A stretch of DNA of 16,228 nucleotides from JAHFUI01 sp041485905 (GTDB lineage: Bacteria; Acidobacteriota; Vicinamibacteria; Vicinamibacterales; CAVVIG01), in NCBI GenBank assembly GCA_041485905.1, contig JBGPKK010000102.1:1-16228 (forward strand). Direction: 5' to 3'. The notes beneath the pieces were generated by a model, which saw only the letters and a list, made by a program, of their open reading frames with translations, had not been told where the DNA came from and searched no databases. This document shows, one piece after another, positions 13,754 to 16,228 of this stretch (position 1 is the stretch's first letter; each line of letters begins with the position of its first letter). The position numbers and the translations under genes are program-made.

Positions 13754-14212
13754 ATGCGGCCAAGGATTCTCGTCGGAACGTTGTTGCTCGTCGGTGTGTT
13801 CGCGACCGGAACGGTCGCCATGAGCGGCGACGCTGTCGCGCGGTGGCGTCAGTCGGCGATCGTCTATTTGACCGAACCGACTCTGATCGGATCGACCATC
13901 GTGGAGGGCCCTGTCCTCTTCACGCACGACAATGCGAAGATGGCGCGCGGCGAGCCGTGCACGACCGTCTATCTCTTCGAACCCCGTAAGGGACCCGCCG
14001 AGGAAATCGCGTCGTTTCACTGCATCCCGACGCCCCGGAAGGTTGCTCACAAGTTCACCATCACGACGCGGCCTAACGCGGCTCTCGGCTTCGGGTGCGT
14101 CCTGACCGAGTATCAGTTCGCGGGAGACTCGGAAGGTCACGGCCTGCCAGACGGGACTGCGGCTCTTGTTTCTGCCGAAGGTCCGACAAAGACGGGCCAC
14201 GCGCAAAGATGA
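13754..14212 (+). CDS. Small exported protein of unknown function
   Basis: 152 residues. A signal peptide is evident at 1-22 (RILVGTLLLVGVFATGTVA, cleavage near AMS). A Gly-rich Shine-Dalgarno (GAGGTGGGGG) precedes the ATG. The mature part is beta-rich, with the block FTHDNAKMARGEPCTTVYLFEP (56-77, interrupted by a Cys at 69) and SFHCIPTPRKVAHKFTITTRPN (87-108, Cys90). These are followed by LTEYQFAGDSEGHGLP (117-132). Three cysteines (69, 90, 115) could form a disulfide in the periplasm. I have seen similar block patterns in small secreted proteins of soil acidobacteria, but I cannot name a characterised family. It lies 59 bases after the receiver gene on the same strand; no enzyme motif is seen. 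Confidence 0.65.
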   Translation: MRPRILVGTLLLVGVFATGTVAMSGDAVARWRQSAIVYLTEPTLIGSTIVEGPVLFTHDNAKMARGEPCTTVYLFEPRKGPAEEIASFHCIPTPRKVAHKFTITTRPNAALGFGCVLTEYQFAGDSEGHGLPDGTAALVSAEGPTKTGHAQR

Positions 14213-14326
14213 AGCGGTCTGACGTCGAACGAGGACGTGTGGATTGAGCTCGCGAAGGAGGGAGTGATGGGCCCACGGCGGGGCTGGCGCGGCGCATGCG
14301 GGATGCAAGGCGATGAGCGCTTTCCA

Positions 14327-14725
14327 ATGAGGATGAGAACGACGCTGGCGTTTGTCGCGATTGCCGTGTTGCTGGCGGCCGGACCGGTGTGGGCCCATCA
14401 CTCCATGGTCGTCCAGTTCTCCCTGGAGAAGCCGATCACGTTGAGAGGAACCGTCACGACGTTGATGTGGATGAATCCGCACTCATGGATTTACATCGAC
14501 GTGACGGGCCCGGAGCGTCAGGTGGAAAAGTGGCGGATCGAAACCGGCAGCCTGCCCCGCATGATCAGGCGAGGCCTGAAGAAGACGGACTTCAAGCCTG
14601 GGACCGAAATCATCGTCGGCGGCTACGCGGCCAGGGACGGTCAGTTGAAGGCAGCCGGCATGGTTGTCACGTTCCCCGACCGGGAAGCAACAGGTCGGGA
14701 GGCGTCTTTCGGGCTCGGGCGGTAG
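14327..14725 (+). CDS. DUF6152-type periplasmic protein (mature N-terminus HHS)
   Basis: 132 residues from the ATG at 14327, chosen because it begins the signal peptide; the frame is open upstream to 14237. The signal sequence (MRTTLAFVAIAVLLAAGPVWA) is cut after AWA, leaving a mature N-terminus of His-His-Ser. A small beta domain follows, with the family pattern ITLRGTVTTLMWMNPHSWIYIDV (37-59) and WRIETGSLPRM (69-79). These proteins are exported, and their genes are often near copper or other metal resistance genes. That fits the efflux remnant next door, whose coding end overlaps this gene by 85 bases on the opposite strand. Function is unknown; an N-terminal His could bind metal. Confidence 0.78.
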   Translation: MRMRTTLAFVAIAVLLAAGPVWAHHSMVVQFSLEKPITLRGTVTTLMWMNPHSWIYIDVTGPERQVEKWRIETGSLPRMIRRGLKKTDFKPGTEIIVGGYAARDGQLKAAGMVVTFPDREATGREASFGLGR

Positions 14726-15938
14726 CGTCCGCGCCCTTTCCAGATTTCGTAGATCGCGGGATACACGACCAACTCGAGGACGAACGAGGTGAAGATGCCG
14801 CCGATCATCGGCGCGGCGATGCGCTTCATCACGTCGGAACCGGCGCCGACCGACCACATGATCGGTACGAGCCCCAGGAACATCGTCGCGACGGTCATGA
14901 ACTTCGGCCGGATCCGCTTGACCGCCCCGTGCAGGATGGCCTCGCGGAGATCGCCTGCGGACCGCAAACGTCCTTCACGTCGTGCGTCCTCACAGGCGAT
15001 GTCGAGGTAGAGCAGCATGAACACGCCGGTTTCGGCATCGACGCCCATGAGCGCAATCAACCCAACCCAGACCCCGATGCTCATGTTGTAGCCGAGGGCG
15101 TACAGGAGCCAGATGGCACCGACCGCAGAGAACGGCACCGCCAGCATGATGATCGCCGTCTTCGCGAGCGATCGCGTGTTGAGGTAGAGCAGCAGCAGTA
15201 CGAGACACAGCGTGATGGGCAGGACAATCTTCAGACGCTCCCGAACCCGTTCCATCGCTTCATACTGCCCGCTCCAGACGAGTGAATATCCCGCCGGCAA
15301 CGTCACGCGCTGGCCAATCACGCGCTTCGCCTCCGTGACGTAGCTGCCGATGTCGCGATTGGCCACATCGACGTACACGTAGCCGTTCAGCATCCCGTTT
15401 TCGTCCCGCAGCATTGCCGGCCCACTGACCAGGCGCACGTCAGCCAGTTGGCCGACCGGAATCTGCATCTTCCCGTCCATCACGGGCACCATCACCCGAC
15501 GCAAGTGATCCACATCGCTGCGGTAGTCACGGAAATACCGGACGCTCACCGGATATCGCTCGCGCCCCTCGAATGTCGTCGTCACGGTGTCGCCGCCAAT
15601 GGCGGACATGACCCCCATCTGCGCGTCGTTCCATTGAGAGGCCATACCGCGACAATTCGTCCCGCTTCCAGTCGAAGTCGACGAAAAAGCCGCCGGACGT
15701 CCGCTCCGCGAAGGCGCTCCGCGTCCCGGACACCGACGGCAGCACGCGCTCGATGTCGGTGCCGATCCGCTCGATGTCGTGGATGTTGGCGCCGTAGATC
15801 TTGATCCCGACGGGCGTCCGTACGCCGGTCGTCAACATGTCGATGCGGGGCTTTGATCGGCATGGTCCAGGCGTTGGTGACACCAGGAAGATTGAGTGCG
15901 TCGTTCATCTGTTGAACGAGCTGGTCAGTTCGAGAGGC
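14641..15938 (-). pseudogene. cusA: Heavy-metal efflux RND pump (CusA type), C-terminal remnant with two frameshifts
   Basis: On the minus strand, about 15938 to 14641 encodes the C-terminal 40 percent of a CusA/CzcA-type pump. The readable order is QLVQQMNDALNLPGVTNAWTMPIKA; then RIDMLTTGVRTPVGIKIYG...GTRSAFAERTSGGFFVDF; then DAQMGVMSAIGGDTV through membrane helices TM7-12. TM7-12 include MSIGVWVGLIALMGVDAETGVFMLLYLD and GSDVMKRIAAPMIGGIFTS. Two extra bases break the frame: one in the four-G run at 15847-15850 and one at about 15628. Each is repaired in reading by removing a single base. The first 600 or so residues of the pump are absent. It therefore cannot work as a transporter, unless the indels are sequencing errors. 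The distal part from about 15640 is a continuous 334-codon frame. Confidence 0.85.
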
Positions 15939-16069
15939 GATCGCTCGTCATCCGGCGGAGGACGGGTCTCCGGGTTCGCCTTGAGCGCGTCGGCGACCGC
16001 ATCGGCCAGTGCCAGACGGCCGGCTGGCTGTGCGAACGCCGTCGTCGCCAGCACCATCACGATGAACAA
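15905..16069 (-). pseudogene. N-terminal fragment of an outer-membrane efflux (TolC/CusC-type) gene
   Basis: The minus strand from about 16069 reads a signal peptide (FIVMVLATTAFAQ) followed by PAGRLALADAVADALKANPET. The L-ADAV-ALKANPE pattern is the conserved first helix of TolC-family outer-membrane factors (usually 'LTLEEAVxxALxxNPEL'). After about residue 35 the homology stops. The frame runs into RPPPDDERSPL and a TGA at 15905-15907, while the CusA remnant begins in a different frame in the same DNA. The start is unclear (TTG at 16069, GTG at 16060 or ATG at 16057). Taken with the CusA remnant, it marks the collapsed 5' end of an efflux operon. Confidence 0.6.
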
Positions 16070-16112
16070 CCCTTGAACGAAACTTATAGGAAAACCTTCG
16101 CGAATCTCTGAC

Positions 16113-16150
16113 GGCTCGCGCCCGGCCTCTTAGGAGGCTGGCCACGAGCC
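16113..16150. repeat. Long imperfect inverted repeat with TTAG loop
   Basis: Seventeen-base arms pair at 14 positions around a four-base loop. The outer GGCTCG/CGAGCC pairs and the inner GGCCTC/GAGGCT region match. On the minus strand it covers the TAA at 16130-16132 of the edge frame and sits just before the efflux remnant. No T-run follows on either strand, so it is not a classical terminator. Confidence 0.45.
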
Positions 16151-16228
16151 GTCGCAGTCAAGACAGAACTTGACCACGTACGGAGCTTCAGTCCGGAATT
16201 GAGACTTAAAGTCGGAGGTCGGCGAGCA
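16130..16228 (-). CDS. Possible C-terminal end of a gene entering from the right edge
   Basis: The minus strand from the right edge is open for 32 codons and ends at TAA (16130-16132). The last residues read DFKSQFRTEAPYVVKFCLDC, then DGSWPAS. The mixed, non-repetitive composition and a C-x-x-C pair look more protein-like than the other frames, and a hairpin covers the stop. The length is too short to identify a family or prove coding. Confidence 0.25.
   Translation of the reverse strand, partial: CSPTSDFKSQFRTEAPYVVKFCLDCDGSWPAS

Noticed and set aside
13643..14482. 279-codon minus-strand frame opposite the two exported proteins
   Set aside because: Arg/His/Ser-rich shadow. The plus-strand genes have signal peptides and ribosome sites.
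14389..15285. 298-codon plus-strand frame across the DUF6152 gene and the efflux remnant
   Set aside because: It is highly charged and repetitive, and antisense to conserved RND membrane helices.

Overview
The window is about 16.2 kb of high-GC bacterial chromosome. It has short intergenic gaps, GTG/ATG starts and mostly weak Shine-Dalgarno sequences. Gene content (fused acyl-CoA synthetase/acyltransferase, DUF6152-like and small secreted proteins, heavy-metal RND efflux remnants, PGPGW membrane protein, DUF883-like protein) would fit Acidobacteriota of the Vicinamibacteria type. That is an inference from gene families only; there is no rRNA or other marker to confirm it. I saw no tRNA, rRNA, CRISPR array or insertion sequence.

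Layout. 1-263 (-): 5'-truncated fragment of a metal ABC-3 permease running off the left edge. 300-3692 (+): a membrane protein with a flavodoxin-like domain, then a large three-domain enzyme (AMP-binding adenylation, acyl-carrier domain, PlsC acyltransferase). 3796-3906 (+): scar of the C-terminus of a dienelactone-hydrolase-type gene. 4052-6026 (+): tandem universal stress protein, then a HypE-like/AIR-synthase-fold protein. 6135-9186 (-): a PGPGW membrane protein and a P2-type cation ATPase. 9641-11197 (+): ECF sigma factor, overlapping zinc-finger anti-sigma factor, small membrane protein, DUF883-like protein. 11179-12947 (-): glutamate dehydrogenase followed by a small CxxC protein. 13119-14725 (+): stand-alone receiver protein and two exported proteins. 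14641-16069 (-): collapsed heavy-metal efflux operon, in which the start of a TolC/CusC-type gene is joined to the end of a CusA-type gene that carries two frameshifts. 16130-16228 (-): a possible gene end at the right edge.

How it fits together. Universal stress protein, P-type ATPase, hydrolase remnant, fused acyl-CoA synthetase/acyltransferase, HypE-like protein, glutamate dehydrogenase and a receiver-only regulator resemble the low-oxygen/dormancy stress islands typified by the mycobacterial DosR regulon. I infer an envelope and energy stress island, not a single biochemical pathway. Three separate broken genes (left edge, 3.8 kb, right end) show that the region is being eroded or rearranged, unless the frameshifts are assembly errors. 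The most notable points are the efflux-operon deletion scar, the trifunctional acyl enzyme, the ATPase with an altered ion-site motif, the flavodoxin-like protein without a normal FMN loop, and a shared palindrome just upstream of two genes.
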